Assembly (NCBI GenBank): GCA_043770095.1
Contig: JAYVIR010000020.1
Location: forward strand, 1-23,322
Direction of reading: 5' to 3'
Length of the DNA stretch: 23,322 nt
DNA from: JBGSUZ01 sp043770095
GTDB taxonomy: Bacteria; Bacillota; Clostridia; Peptostreptococcales; Acidaminobacteraceae
The notes below the pieces were generated by a model. It did no database searches. It saw nothing but the letters and a program-made list of their open reading frames with translations, and had not been told where the DNA came from. Position numbers and translations under genes: made by a program. The first letter of the stretch is position 1, and the number at the start of each line of letters is the position of its first letter. Positions 16,470-23,322 of the stretch are shown here, in pieces.

Positions 16470-16892
16470 TTAGTGAATGGGTTCTGAAATAATTCTTGTA
16501 TTGAGGGTTGTTTTTGTAACGTCCCCAGGATAGATGTTTAGCGTGTAGACTTTGGTCTTTGTTTCATAGGTAATTTTTGCGATGAGTCTTTTAGTTTTGT
16601 CACTTGGTAGTGTAGGAACTGAGCCTTGATAACCCGAAAGCGCGTCTGATTTTATAAGCAATTCGTCGCTGACTAAGTCGGATAGCATACCTGTTACAAA
16701 TGCGCTTTCTATGTCTTTAGCCCACATTTGAGCGGTGCTTTTGTCAGTTGCCGTTACAAAGCCTTCACGGATATTCATAAACCTTGGTATGGCAATGGCG
16801 GCAATGATGCCAAGGACAGCAAGGACTATTAGAAGTTCTACTAAAGTGAAGGCTTTTTTGTTATGTAAGGTTTTTTTGAGGGTTTTGTTCAT
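16470..16892 (-). CDS. Type IV pilin with alanine at the cleavage site
   Basis: A 140-residue pilin. The leader of 14 residues ends in KKA rather than KKG, then FTLVELLIVLAVLGIIAAIA, with Glu at +5 and the PRF ending of the helix near residue 37. The globular part is short, with no disulfide pair. Start ATG with AGGAGG seven bases upstream. It lies between the other pilin and pilD, and follows a strong hairpin (16930-16951). The Ala at -1 replaces the nearly invariant Gly; PilD tolerates Ala at reduced rate in tested systems, so processing is possible but may be slow. Confidence 0.9.
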   Translation of the reverse strand: MNKTLKKTLHNKKAFTLVELLIVLAVLGIIAAIAIPRFMNIREGFVTATDKSTAQMWAKDIESAFVTGMLSDLVSDELLIKSDALSGYQGSVPTLPSDKTKRLIAKITYETKTKVYTLNIYPGDVTKTTLNTRIISEPIH

Positions 16893-16929
16893 GGTGAAGC
16901 CTCCTCTTTTGGGGGTGTGAATTGTAAAT

Positions 16930-16951
16930 GAGCGGGCGTGGAAGCCCGCTC
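16930..16951 (-). terminator. GC-rich hairpin between the two pilin genes
   Basis: An 8-bp perfect stem of GAGCGGGC/GCCCGCTC with a 6-base loop begins 16 bases after the stop of the upstream pilin gene. The following minus-strand bases are ATTTACAATTC, only a weak T tract. It probably acts as a partial terminator or as a 3' block that stabilises the pilin message relative to the genes after it; this is common after major pilin genes. Confidence 0.6.
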
Positions 16952-16967
16952 GTGAAGATTTTGTAGT

Positions 16968-17408
16968 TTAGCTGATTGGACCTGAAATAGCCTTTGATGG
17001 TAAGAGTATTACAGCTGTAGAAGCAGAATTAGTAATTACAAGAGTATAAGTATATGCTCCTGCAGTTCCTGAGCGAGTAATAGTCGCTTCCATTGCGCCG
17101 TTTGCTGAATCTTGCGGGATATTTCCATTAAAACCAGTTGTAGCAGCAGCTGAAGTTGCTGGAGGAGCTACAGCTAATGTAGTGGCAGTACCAAAAGACC
17201 AAGTTTCAAGCATAAATTCCGCTTCAATTTCCTTAGCAAATAATTCAGCAGTACGTACATCAGCTTTTGCAGTTACGCCACTCAAAACGCCTGTAAATCT
17301 AGGTACTGCAATAGCAGCAATAATACCAAGTACTGCGATAACGATTAATAACTCGACCAATGTAAAGCCTTTTTTGTTTTTCATTTTTGCTTGAATTTTT
17401 TTAAACAT
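16968..17408 (-). CDS. Type IV pilin, probable major pilin
   Basis: A 146-residue prepilin with leader MFKKIQAKMKNKKG and mature N-terminus FTLVELLIVIAVLGIIAAIAVPRF (in pieces), Glu at +5. The globular domain is rich in Ala and Thr (for example AVAPPATSAAATTGFNGN) and has no cysteines. It is the first pilin gene of the operon, has a GGGGAAAG binding site, and is followed by the hairpin at 16930-16951. These facts suggest it is the major subunit, but I cannot separate that from its neighbour by sequence alone. Confidence 0.9.
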   Translation of the reverse strand: MFKKIQAKMKNKKGFTLVELLIVIAVLGIIAAIAVPRFTGVLSGVTAKADVRTAELFAKEIEAEFMLETWSFGTATTLAVAPPATSAAATTGFNGNIPQDSANGAMEATITRSGTAGAYTYTLVITNSASTAVILLPSKAISGPIS

Positions 17409-17432
17409 AATCTTTCCCCTTTCAAAATGATA

Positions 17433-18656
17433 CTAAGTTGTACCTTGTACGACAGTGACGATATCAAACATAGGTAGTGCGACACTCATTACAATAAAGC
17501 TGACGACCCCAGCCATTACTAGTAGAATGAGCGGGTTGATCAAGGCGACCATTTTGTCAACGGCAAAACTAACTTCTTCATCGTAAAAGTCAGCCGTCGA
17601 CTCAAGCATTTTGTCCAGAGCGCCGGTTTCTTCGCCAATGCGGATCATGGAGATCATCATTGGCGGAAAAGCTTTGATCTGAGACAACGGGCCCGAGATA
17701 CCCTCGCCTTTTTTGAGACGTTCGGTAGATTCGAGAATCTTCTGTGACAATGCCTGATTCCCTAATACTTTTGTGACCAATTCAATGGCGTCTAAAATGG
17801 TAATGCCGCTAGAGAGCATGGTTGCAAGGCTTCGCGAAAAACGAGCCGTCGCAACCTTTTGATTCACTGGTCCAATAACGGGCATGTACAATTTAAAAGT
17901 ATCGAATTTCATTTTTCCTTCCGCAGTTGACATTGAGCGTCTGAAAAAATAAATGGTCAAAAAGATGATTAGAACAAATATATACCAAAACTGATTTAAA
18001 AAATTGGATATTTTAATCAGGAATCTGGTCGGTGCTGGTAGTGTTGCCCCCATTGAAACAAACATCTCAACAAAAGTTGGCAGTACAAACGCCAGTAAAA
18101 TATAGCTGACGCCGAAGCTGAAGAAGATCAGCAAAATCGGATAGACCATTGCGCCTTGTATTTTTTGATTGAGCTTGTGCTCTTTGTCATAATGGGTCAT
18201 CATCCGGTTCATGATGATGTCTAGTGCGCCAGAGACTTCTCCTGCCGCTACCATATTGACAAGCATTTCCGGAAACACATTTTTAAATTTCCGCATGCTG
18301 GCTGACAAGGTCAATCCTTTTTGTACGTCTTCATAAACCTCATTGAGGGCTTGCTTTAGTCGTTTGTTCTCAGTTTGTTTTCTTAATATATCCACACATT
18401 CTACCACTGAAATGCCTGCACTGATGATGGTAGAAAATTGTCTGCAAAAAATTGCGAGGTCTTTTGACTTCACTTTGGCTTCAAATAGCTTAATGTTTAA
18501 ACTTTTACTGCTGCTACCACCCTCTTTAACAATTTTAGTTGGAAATATAGATTGTCTTCGAAGGGCAACTTGAACGTCATTATCGGTGTCGGCATCAATG
18601 GTGCCTTTGACCATTTCACCACTGATTTTTTTCCCTTCGTAATAAAATTGAGGCAC
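17433..18656 (-). CDS. pilC: PilC, pilus platform protein (T2SF family)
   Basis: Inner-membrane platform that couples PilB or PilT to pilin assembly. The 407 residues contain two T2SF domains (about 65-190 and 268-390) and membrane helices near 170-195, 222-238 and 370-395. The signatures FCRQFSTIISAGISVVE near 70 and ARFSRSLATMLSSGITILDA near 271 mark the repeats. The start is GTG (18656) with GGAG seven bases upstream. It lies 49 bp after pilT in the order pilB-pilT-pilC. Confidence 0.96.
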   Translation of the reverse strand: MPQFYYEGKKISGEMVKGTIDADTDNDVQVALRRQSIFPTKIVKEGGSSSKSLNIKLFEAKVKSKDLAIFCRQFSTIISAGISVVECVDILRKQTENKRLKQALNEVYEDVQKGLTLSASMRKFKNVFPEMLVNMVAAGEVSGALDIIMNRMMTHYDKEHKLNQKIQGAMVYPILLIFFSFGVSYILLAFVLPTFVEMFVSMGATLPAPTRFLIKISNFLNQFWYIFVLIIFLTIYFFRRSMSTAEGKMKFDTFKLYMPVIGPVNQKVATARFSRSLATMLSSGITILDAIELVTKVLGNQALSQKILESTERLKKGEGISGPLSQIKAFPPMMISMIRIGEETGALDKMLESTADFYDEEVSFAVDKMVALINPLILLVMAGVVSFIVMSVALPMFDIVTVVQGTT

Positions 18657-18705
18657 TTCATCACTCCCTTATTTATAAGTTGAATCTTTAATTCAGCTTA
18701 TATGG

Positions 18706-19758
18706 CTATAGCATCTTGGCTAAGAAGTCTCGATCTACAGCGTGAGCAATCGCTTCGTCATAGCTAATCACATTGGATTTGTATAATTCAGAAATGAAAG
18801 CATCCATTGAAATCATGCCATCTTTTCGATTGGTTTGTATTGAATTCATTATTTGATACGTTTTGCCTTCGCGAATGTGATTGCGAATGGCGGCGTTACA
18901 CATCATTATTTCCATGGCAGCTACTCGACCGCTATTATCAGCTTTTCGAATGAGTTGCTGTGAAATGACCCCTTGCAAAACCGCAGACAGCTGAATTCTA
19001 ATTTGCTGCTGCTGATCAGATGGGAACACGTCAATGATTCGATCGATGGTTGCCACTGCGCCCATGGTATGAAGCGTTGAAAGCACCAAGTGACCCGTTT
19101 CGGCAGCTGTAATTGCAATTGAAATCGTCTCCAAATCACGCATTTCACCAATGAGAATAACGTCTGGGTCTTGTCTTAAAGCAGCTCTAAGCGCATCTGC
19201 GTAACTCATGGTGTCTATCCCAAGTTCTCTTTGGTTGACCATTGAGCGGTTATGACGATGAAGGTACTCTATCGGATCTTCAAGTGTGAGTACATGCTCA
19301 TTTCGCGTTTCATTGATATGGTTTACAACCGAAGCCAATGTGGTAGATTTACCAGAACCCGTTGGTCCAGTAACGAGCACTAAACCTCTTTTAATGGTGG
19401 CAATATCCTTCAGTATGTTTGGAAGGCCTAAACTGTCAATAGTGGGGACTGTTATTGGAATCGCCCTAAGAGCAAGTCCAACAGAACCTCTCTGATGGTA
19501 GATATTCACTCTAAAACGGCAAAAGCCCAAAATTGAGTAGGAAAAGTCCACTTCTCCTTTATTTTCAAAATGTTCGATTTGCTTATCGCTCATAATGGTT
19601 TTGGCAAACTTCTCAGTGTCTTCTGGCAGTAATCGTTCTAGTTTGTCAAGTTTGACAAGTAGTCCGTCTAATCTAAATACTGGTGGCACGCCAACCGTTA
19701 AGTGAATATCAGAGGCACCATTTTCGACTGCAAGTTGTAACAATTCATTTATATCCAA
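18706..19758 (-). CDS. pilT: PilT, pilus retraction ATPase
   Basis: Hexameric ATPase that drives pilus disassembly and twitching. Walker A GPTGSGKST is at 131-139, the Asp box near 156-163 (LTLEDPIEY), Walker B with its Glu at about 199-208 (VILIGEMRD), the His box near 225, and AIRNHIRE (290-297), the PilT-specific motif needed for retraction. The 350-residue length is standard. The start is TTG (19758), eight bases after GAGGGG, which overlaps the pilB stop. Absence of a pilU copy in the window leaves this as the only visible retraction motor. Confidence 0.96.
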   Translation of the reverse strand: MDINELLQLAVENGASDIHLTVGVPPVFRLDGLLVKLDKLERLLPEDTEKFAKTIMSDKQIEHFENKGEVDFSYSILGFCRFRVNIYHQRGSVGLALRAIPITVPTIDSLGLPNILKDIATIKRGLVLVTGPTGSGKSTTLASVVNHINETRNEHVLTLEDPIEYLHRHNRSMVNQRELGIDTMSYADALRAALRQDPDVILIGEMRDLETISIAITAAETGHLVLSTLHTMGAVATIDRIIDVFPSDQQQQIRIQLSAVLQGVISQQLIRKADNSGRVAAMEIMMCNAAIRNHIREGKTYQIMNSIQTNRKDGMISMDAFISELYKSNVISYDEAIAHAVDRDFLAKML

Positions 19759-19763
19759 TTCAA

Positions 19764-21455
19764 TTACCCCTCTACGTGATGAGAAATTCTTAAATACTCA
19801 TCAATGCTCGTTGTGCCCTCAATGACTAGTTCGCGGCAATGATCTTGAATGCGATGCATGCCTTTGGATTTAAAATATTGCCACAATTCTTCATCCGTTT
19901 TATGACTTAGAATTTTTTCTCTAGAGTCAGAGTCTAACTTGATAATTTCATAGACAGCTGTTCTACCTTTATAACCTGTTTTTCTGCAAGAAGTACAACC
20001 AATTCCCTTATAAAGTTCGAAAACGCCATTATTAGGTACTTTTAATATATCTCTTTCAGATTCCATGGGAATATAGGGCGCAATGCATTCTGGACAAATA
20101 CGTTTGACCAGTATCTGCGCGATGATGGCGATGGTTGATGAAGCAACCAGATAAGGCTCTATGCCCATATCCATCAAGCGGTTGATAGAGGCGACAGCAC
20201 TGTTGGTATGTAGTGTGGATATCACTAAGTGACCTGTGATTGCAGCACGTGTGGCAATTTCTGCCGTTTCTTGATCGCGAATTTCACCAACCATGATAAT
20301 ATCAGGGTCTTGGCGAAGCATGGAACGCAGTCCGCTTGCAAAATCAAAACCTGCTTTATAATTCACCTGTGATTGGGTGATGCCACTCATTCGGTATTCG
20401 ACCGGATCTTCTATGGTCATGATATTTTTTTTGCTGTCATTAAGCGCCTGTAAAATAGCATACAGCGTTGTACTCTTTCCGCTTCCCGTTGGGCCAGTTA
20501 CTAAAATCATGCCATTACGAGATTTAATAATGTCATTAAAAATTTTTTCATCTCGCGCATTGAAACCTAAATTCATTGCTGTTTTTAAAAAGTTTGAACG
20601 ATCAAGCATTCTAATAACGATCTTTTCACCATAGATCGTTGGAAGTGTAGAAACCCTTAGGTCTAAATCACGTCCCCTTATATCTAATTCGATTCGACCA
20701 TCTTGTGGCACACGACGTTCAGCAATGTTTAGTTTTGCCATGATTTTAATTCTGGTAATGATGGCACCTTGCGTTTGTTTGGCAGGTCTCATAATTTCGA
20801 TAAGATCACCATCAACTCGATATCTGATGCGTACACTATTTTCTTCTGGTTCAATATGAATGTCACTTGCATTGCTGTTGGCTGCTTGCAAAATAATGGT
20901 ATTTACAAGTCTAACAACAGGGGCATTGTTGATATCTCTGAGGATATTTTCAGCTAAATCATCTTCGGTGAGTGCAATAAATTCTTTCGTAACGTCCTCA
21001 ACGGCTTGTTCAGCAGTCGATTTGCTAAAAACGTTGTCTATGGCAATTCTTATTTCTTTTTCTTCAGCGATTCTTGGTTCAATGATGTATCCCGTAATGA
21101 TTTCAAGGTCGTTGATCAATATGATGTTGAGCGGATCAGACATAGCAACTGTCAGTATCATTCCAGATTTAGAAATAGGCAGTACTGAATTTTTTCGAGA
21201 AAAATCCTCAGTCAAAATCTTTGGAATTTCATGGTCAATATTGTATTTGGTTAAGTCAACTTGCGGAATACCCAATTGGTATTCTAATACTTCAACAATT
21301 TGTCGGCTGCTTACATAACCTTGTTCAATAAGAATTTCGCCAACCTTTGCTTTATTTTCCTTTTGTATTTCTAGTACCATTTGGAGCTGCTCTTCTGTAA
21401 TGGCACCCGCCTTTACAAGCAAGTCGCCTAATTTTAAAGTTTTAAATTTATCCAT
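19764..21455 (-). CDS. pilB: PilB, pilus extension ATPase with an N-terminal MshEN c-di-GMP-binding domain
   Basis: Hexameric ATPase powering pilus extension; 563 residues. The N-terminus has two repeats, LGDLLVKAGAITEEQL-x6-Q (8-31) and VGEILIEQGYVSSRQI-x6-Q (37-60), which match the two-part motif of MshEN domains that bind c-di-GMP; the usual leading Arg is Lys8. Later come Walker A GPTGSGKSTT (321-330), the Asp box MTIEDPVEY (346-354), Walker B DIIMVGEIRD (385-394), the His box near 407-417, and a zinc tetracysteine (C454, C457, C487, C490). GGAGGG precedes the ATG. It is the first gene of the operon, behind the attenuator-like leader. Confidence 0.97.
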   Translation of the reverse strand: MDKFKTLKLGDLLVKAGAITEEQLQMVLEIQKENKAKVGEILIEQGYVSSRQIVEVLEYQLGIPQVDLTKYNIDHEIPKILTEDFSRKNSVLPISKSGMILTVAMSDPLNIILINDLEIITGYIIEPRIAEEKEIRIAIDNVFSKSTAEQAVEDVTKEFIALTEDDLAENILRDINNAPVVRLVNTIILQAANSNASDIHIEPEENSVRIRYRVDGDLIEIMRPAKQTQGAIITRIKIMAKLNIAERRVPQDGRIELDIRGRDLDLRVSTLPTIYGEKIVIRMLDRSNFLKTAMNLGFNARDEKIFNDIIKSRNGMILVTGPTGSGKSTTLYAILQALNDSKKNIMTIEDPVEYRMSGITQSQVNYKAGFDFASGLRSMLRQDPDIIMVGEIRDQETAEIATRAAITGHLVISTLHTNSAVASINRLMDMGIEPYLVASSTIAIIAQILVKRICPECIAPYIPMESERDILKVPNNGVFELYKGIGCTSCRKTGYKGRTAVYEIIKLDSDSREKILSHKTDEELWQYFKSKGMHRIQDHCRELVIEGTTSIDEYLRISHHVEG

Positions 21456-21477
21456 TTGGCAGCCCTCCTTTCAGCTC

Positions 21478-21512
21478 AAATAAAGAAAGGCTAATTTTTT
21501 ATAAAATTAGCC
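21478..21512 (-). terminator. Intrinsic terminator/attenuator in the pilB leader
   Basis: A 10-bp perfect stem GGCTAATTTT/AAAATTAGCC (21489-21498 and 21503-21512) with a 4-base loop is followed on the minus strand by TTTCTTTATTT (21478-21488). It lies 23-57 bases before the pilB ATG, in its 5' leader, with no gene ahead of it on this strand in the window. A terminator placed there is a typical sign of regulated read-through. Confidence 0.65.
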
Positions 21513-21560
21513 GGTTACGCCACTGCATCCATACAGCATAAGCGTCCAATATAGCTGTAT
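21511..21560 (-). promoter_or_regulatory. Candidate riboswitch or antiterminator region ahead of the pilB attenuator
   Basis: Two exclusive folds are possible in RNA from the minus strand. One pairs ATACAGC with GCTGTAT (21531-21537 and 21554-21560, 7 bp). The other pairs ACGC with GCGT (21542-21545 and 21517-21520) around a CTGTA/TGCAG hairpin. The second resembles the 3' core of c-di-GMP-II riboswitches: GGaCgCTT ... GcGtAACCG, where the ACGC/GCGT pairs differ from the GCAC/GUGC I remember but keep pairing. The expected 5' half (GGAAA-like start, long P2 and closing helix P1) is not clearly found. CCGGCTAA at its 3' end is shared with the terminator. Identity is therefore tentative. Confidence 0.35.
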
Positions 21561-21615
21561 TTCATATGCTTCTATTATATTTTTATAACAATTATATCTT
21601 TTTTTATATGTTTCT

Positions 21616-21645
21616 ATTTTACCTGTAAAACCACCTAAGTTTCAA
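21616..21645 (-). promoter_or_regulatory. Possible promoter for the pilus operon
   Basis: TTGAAA (21640-21645) and TAAAAT (21616-21621) on the minus strand are 18 bases apart, giving a leader of about 150 bases that includes the attenuator. Two perfect TATAAT boxes (21574-21579 and 21591-21596) also occur but lack a good -35, and a start from the first would remove part of the structured leader. The region is very AT-rich, so any of these could be chance. The remaining bases between this site and the plus-strand promoter show nothing I recognise. Confidence 0.3.
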
Positions 21646-21723
21646 GTTATTTCTTCAACAAATGAGTTTTTCCAAGATATTATTTAAGTTTCTGTATATA
21701 AAAAGTCCAATTCTCCTCTTTTG

Positions 21724-21732
21724 TGTTATAAT
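21724..21732 (+). promoter_or_regulatory. Extended -10 promoter for the divergent gene
   Basis: TGTTATAAT is an extended -10 (TGnTATAAT) on the plus strand. No good -35 is present 17 bases upstream, which the TG dinucleotide can compensate. RNA would start about 38 bases before the GTG at 21777, after which AAAGGAG at about 21763 serves as binding site. Confidence 0.55.
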
Positions 21733-21776
21733 TTCCTATATGGAAAAGTGATTTTTTTTATAAAGGAGCGAAACTT

Positions 21777-23180
21777 GTGCTACAAATGACTCAACTTTCA
21801 AATAAAATTATCCTTAATCAAAAAATCCTTCATGATTTACGTATTCGTTTTGAAAGTGTCAGCACTTTAGAACGCCAGCAAAATGACGTGATTGTTGAAC
21901 TTGAAGGCATACTTAACGATCACCTTCGCGGGCTAGATTTTCAAGTGAAACGAATGGTGAGAAATCTCATCATTACAACTTGTTTTAAAGCCGATGAAGC
22001 AATAAATGTGAATTATTATGATGTGGCAAGACTACTCATTAATTTAGAACTTCCAATAAAACAAATACTTTATAATTTCCAAAATTGGATTATTATGAGT
22101 ACTGAATTCAATTTAACCTTTGAAGAGATTGTTCAAGTCTGTCTAAGTGAAGACCTGAATTGTTCTGAGCAAAGGCAAAAACAGCTCGAGGACAATCAGC
22201 CTTCACCAATGGAGAGTGAACAGGTACTGTCTTTACCTGTAATAGAGTTGGTGCAAGAATTAGAAGAAAATCTAGAGCTACATTTGGAGTCTCTTTCTGA
22301 TCAAATGCATAAAAAGTTTGTTGAATCAATGCATGTAAAAGAATCGGAATTTGTGCCTGAATCTGAACCAGTAACTAAACCAATACTAGAATTAGAACCT
22401 ATACCAGAAATAATAATTGAATATGAAACAGAAATAGAATCAAACACATATATTATACAAGAACCTCTTTTAGAAGAAGATCAATTTGTGAGTCTTCTGG
22501 GTGTTGAAAAATCGGATTTTAAACCGTATCGAATTCGCTATAAAATACTCGGGTTTTATGTAGTGTCAGTACTTGCGTTAACTTGTTTGATTTTTATTGT
22601 AACTGCTAAAATGAATCATTTGGGACCTATTGGATTTGCGGAAGCCTCTTCAATTGTAACGATTGAGACAATAGCGCCTGAGAATATGCGGCTTATTGTT
22701 AAATCTATTTTTGAAGAGCAAGCTGCAGGTTTTCCTAGATATTTTGAATTTGAACCTGTCAATAAAGAGCGATTAATGGGGTATTTAAAACGAAAAAATT
22801 CACTTTTAGCCGATGAACCTTATTTTTCAACGATATTAAATACCTGCGCATCTGAAAATATACACCCTGCTTTACTGTTTGCAATTGTTGGTCAAGAGCA
22901 AGGCTTTGTTAAACGTGGTTCTGAAAATGCCGCACTTATTGTTAATAATCCATTTAACGTTTTTCATAGCTGGGCAGAATATAACACAACAATCAAAGAC
23001 TCTTCTTTATTAGCGGCAGAGACTGTCAGAGAAGCACTCCATGATAGACCAAAGAACGAAAATGCCTTTAAGTGGCTGAATAAAACGTACGCTGAGGATC
23101 CGTTATGGTGGAAAGGCACAGAGTCCATTTTTAAGAGTATTGAAGACTACTTAGGCCCATTTCGTCTTGAAGTGCAATAA
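21777..23180 (+). CDS. Membrane-anchored protein with a C-terminal lysozyme/glucosaminidase-like domain
   Basis: I do not recognise a named gene. The 467 residues start with a helical cytoplasmic part (1-120), then an acidic, Glu- and Pro-rich stretch (about 140-240, with repeated E-P and L-E-P steps), a membrane helix (about 256-277) preceded by basic residues, which places the N-terminus inside, and an outer domain. In that domain HPALLFAIVGQEQGF (363-377, candidate catalytic Glu374), NPFNVFHSWAEY (391-402), LAAETVREAL and LWWKG resemble the glucosaminidase/lysozyme-like superfamily. The GTG start lies eight bases after GGAG; ATG at 21786 is an alternative. It is divergent from the pilus operon, so a wall-remodelling role for pilus passage is possible but inferred. 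Confidence 0.75.
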   Translation: MLQMTQLSNKIILNQKILHDLRIRFESVSTLERQQNDVIVELEGILNDHLRGLDFQVKRMVRNLIITTCFKADEAINVNYYDVARLLINLELPIKQILYNFQNWIIMSTEFNLTFEEIVQVCLSEDLNCSEQRQKQLEDNQPSPMESEQVLSLPVIELVQELEENLELHLESLSDQMHKKFVESMHVKESEFVPESEPVTKPILELEPIPEIIIEYETEIESNTYIIQEPLLEEDQFVSLLGVEKSDFKPYRIRYKILGFYVVSVLALTCLIFIVTAKMNHLGPIGFAEASSIVTIETIAPENMRLIVKSIFEEQAAGFPRYFEFEPVNKERLMGYLKRKNSLLADEPYFSTILNTCASENIHPALLFAIVGQEQGFVKRGSENAALIVNNPFNVFHSWAEYNTTIKDSSLLAAETVREALHDRPKNENAFKWLNKTYAEDPLWWKGTESIFKSIEDYLGPFRLEVQ

Positions 23181-23185
23181 AATTT

Positions 23186-23233
23186 AAAAAAGGATTGATT
23201 CCAAGTTGTAAAACTTGGAATCAATCCTTTTTT
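23186..23233. terminator. Strong bidirectional terminator
   Basis: A 22-bp perfect inverted repeat (23186-23207 with 23212-23233) with a 4-base loop has A6 on one side and T6 on the other, so it works on both strands. It starts 6 bases after the stop of the plus-strand gene and lies 16 bases from the stop of the convergent partial gene at 23249. Confidence 0.95.
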
Positions 23234-23248
23234 ATGGTCTAAAATAAA

Positions 23249-23320
23249 TTATGCATACTTCTCACTGACAATTGAACGCACTTTTGCCACCATTATATCA
23301 ATGGCAACCTTATTATAACC
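23249..23320 (-). CDS. C-terminal end of a convergent gene, unidentified
   Basis: On the minus strand a frame is open from the right edge to a TAA at 23249, giving about 23 residues ending GYNKVAIDIMVAKVRSIV then SEKYA. Two other minus frames stop early. The composition looks like a real protein end and the shared terminator beside it supports a convergent gene. The fragment is too short to name. Confidence 0.4.
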   Translation of the reverse strand, partial: GYNKVAIDIMVAKVRSIVSEKYA

Positions 23321-23322
23321 GC

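Noticed and set aside
20860..21318. Plus-strand open frame of 152 codons inside pilB
   Set aside because: Antisense shadow of a clear PilB N-terminal region.
21481..21600. c-di-GMP-I (GEMM-I) riboswitch in the pilB leader
   Set aside because: The GCAAAGC block and the GGUAGC/GUUACC pairing are not present.
23186..23233. Long inverted repeat as mobile-element end or attachment site
   Set aside because: A/T tails and position between two convergent stops fit a bidirectional terminator.
1..23322. CRISPR arrays, tRNAs, insertion sequences
   Set aside because: No regular direct repeats, cloverleaf-like sequence, or transposase frame was seen on reading.

Overview
The window looks like the chromosome of a low-GC, Gram-positive anaerobe of the class Clostridia. 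The gene order (efp, a CD1247-type zinc-ribbon protein, Asp23, nusB, a TsaD paralogue, xseA, xseB, ispA, a DUF212 protein, dxs) and the AGGAGG-type ribosome binding sites fit that group. A type IV pilus cluster without the secretin gene pilQ or pilP fits a cell with a single membrane. The species cannot be fixed from the sequence.

Layout. All genes from 1 to 21455 are on the minus strand, so transcription runs from high to low coordinates. (1) 21456-21776 is a divergent control region. (2) 21455 down to about 7825 is a type IV pilus operon: pilB (assembly ATPase), pilT (retraction ATPase), pilC (platform), two type IV pilins, pilD (prepilin peptidase), a pilW/comGF-like minor pilin, pilM-pilN-pilO (inner scaffold), a pilV-like minor pilin, a very large pilX-like pilin, comFB and aroK. 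(3) 7572 down to 1 is a housekeeping block. efp and the zinc-ribbon gene end at a clear terminator (about 6450). A second unit starts at a near-consensus promoter (6355-6383) and runs Asp23, nusB, tsaD-like, xseA, xseB, ispA, DUF212, dxs; dxs is cut by the left window edge. (4) 21777-23180 on the plus strand is a single gene for a membrane-anchored protein with a lysozyme-like outer domain. It ends at a strong terminator that also serves a gene converging from the right, of which only about 23 codons are visible.

How they work together. The pilus operon carries nearly everything needed to build, process, extend and retract a pilus. Three parts point to cyclic dinucleotide control: PilB begins with two MshEN-type c-di-GMP-binding repeats; the operon carries ComFB, whose cyanobacterial relatives are reported cyclic dinucleotide receptors; and the pilB leader holds a terminator preceded by competing hairpins, part of which resembles the core of a c-di-GMP-II riboswitch. 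The first is a clear motif match, the second rests on family knowledge, and the third is tentative. The divergent wall-active protein may open peptidoglycan for the pilus, but that is only inferred from position and fold.

No tRNA, rRNA, CRISPR array, insertion sequence or phage gene was seen.
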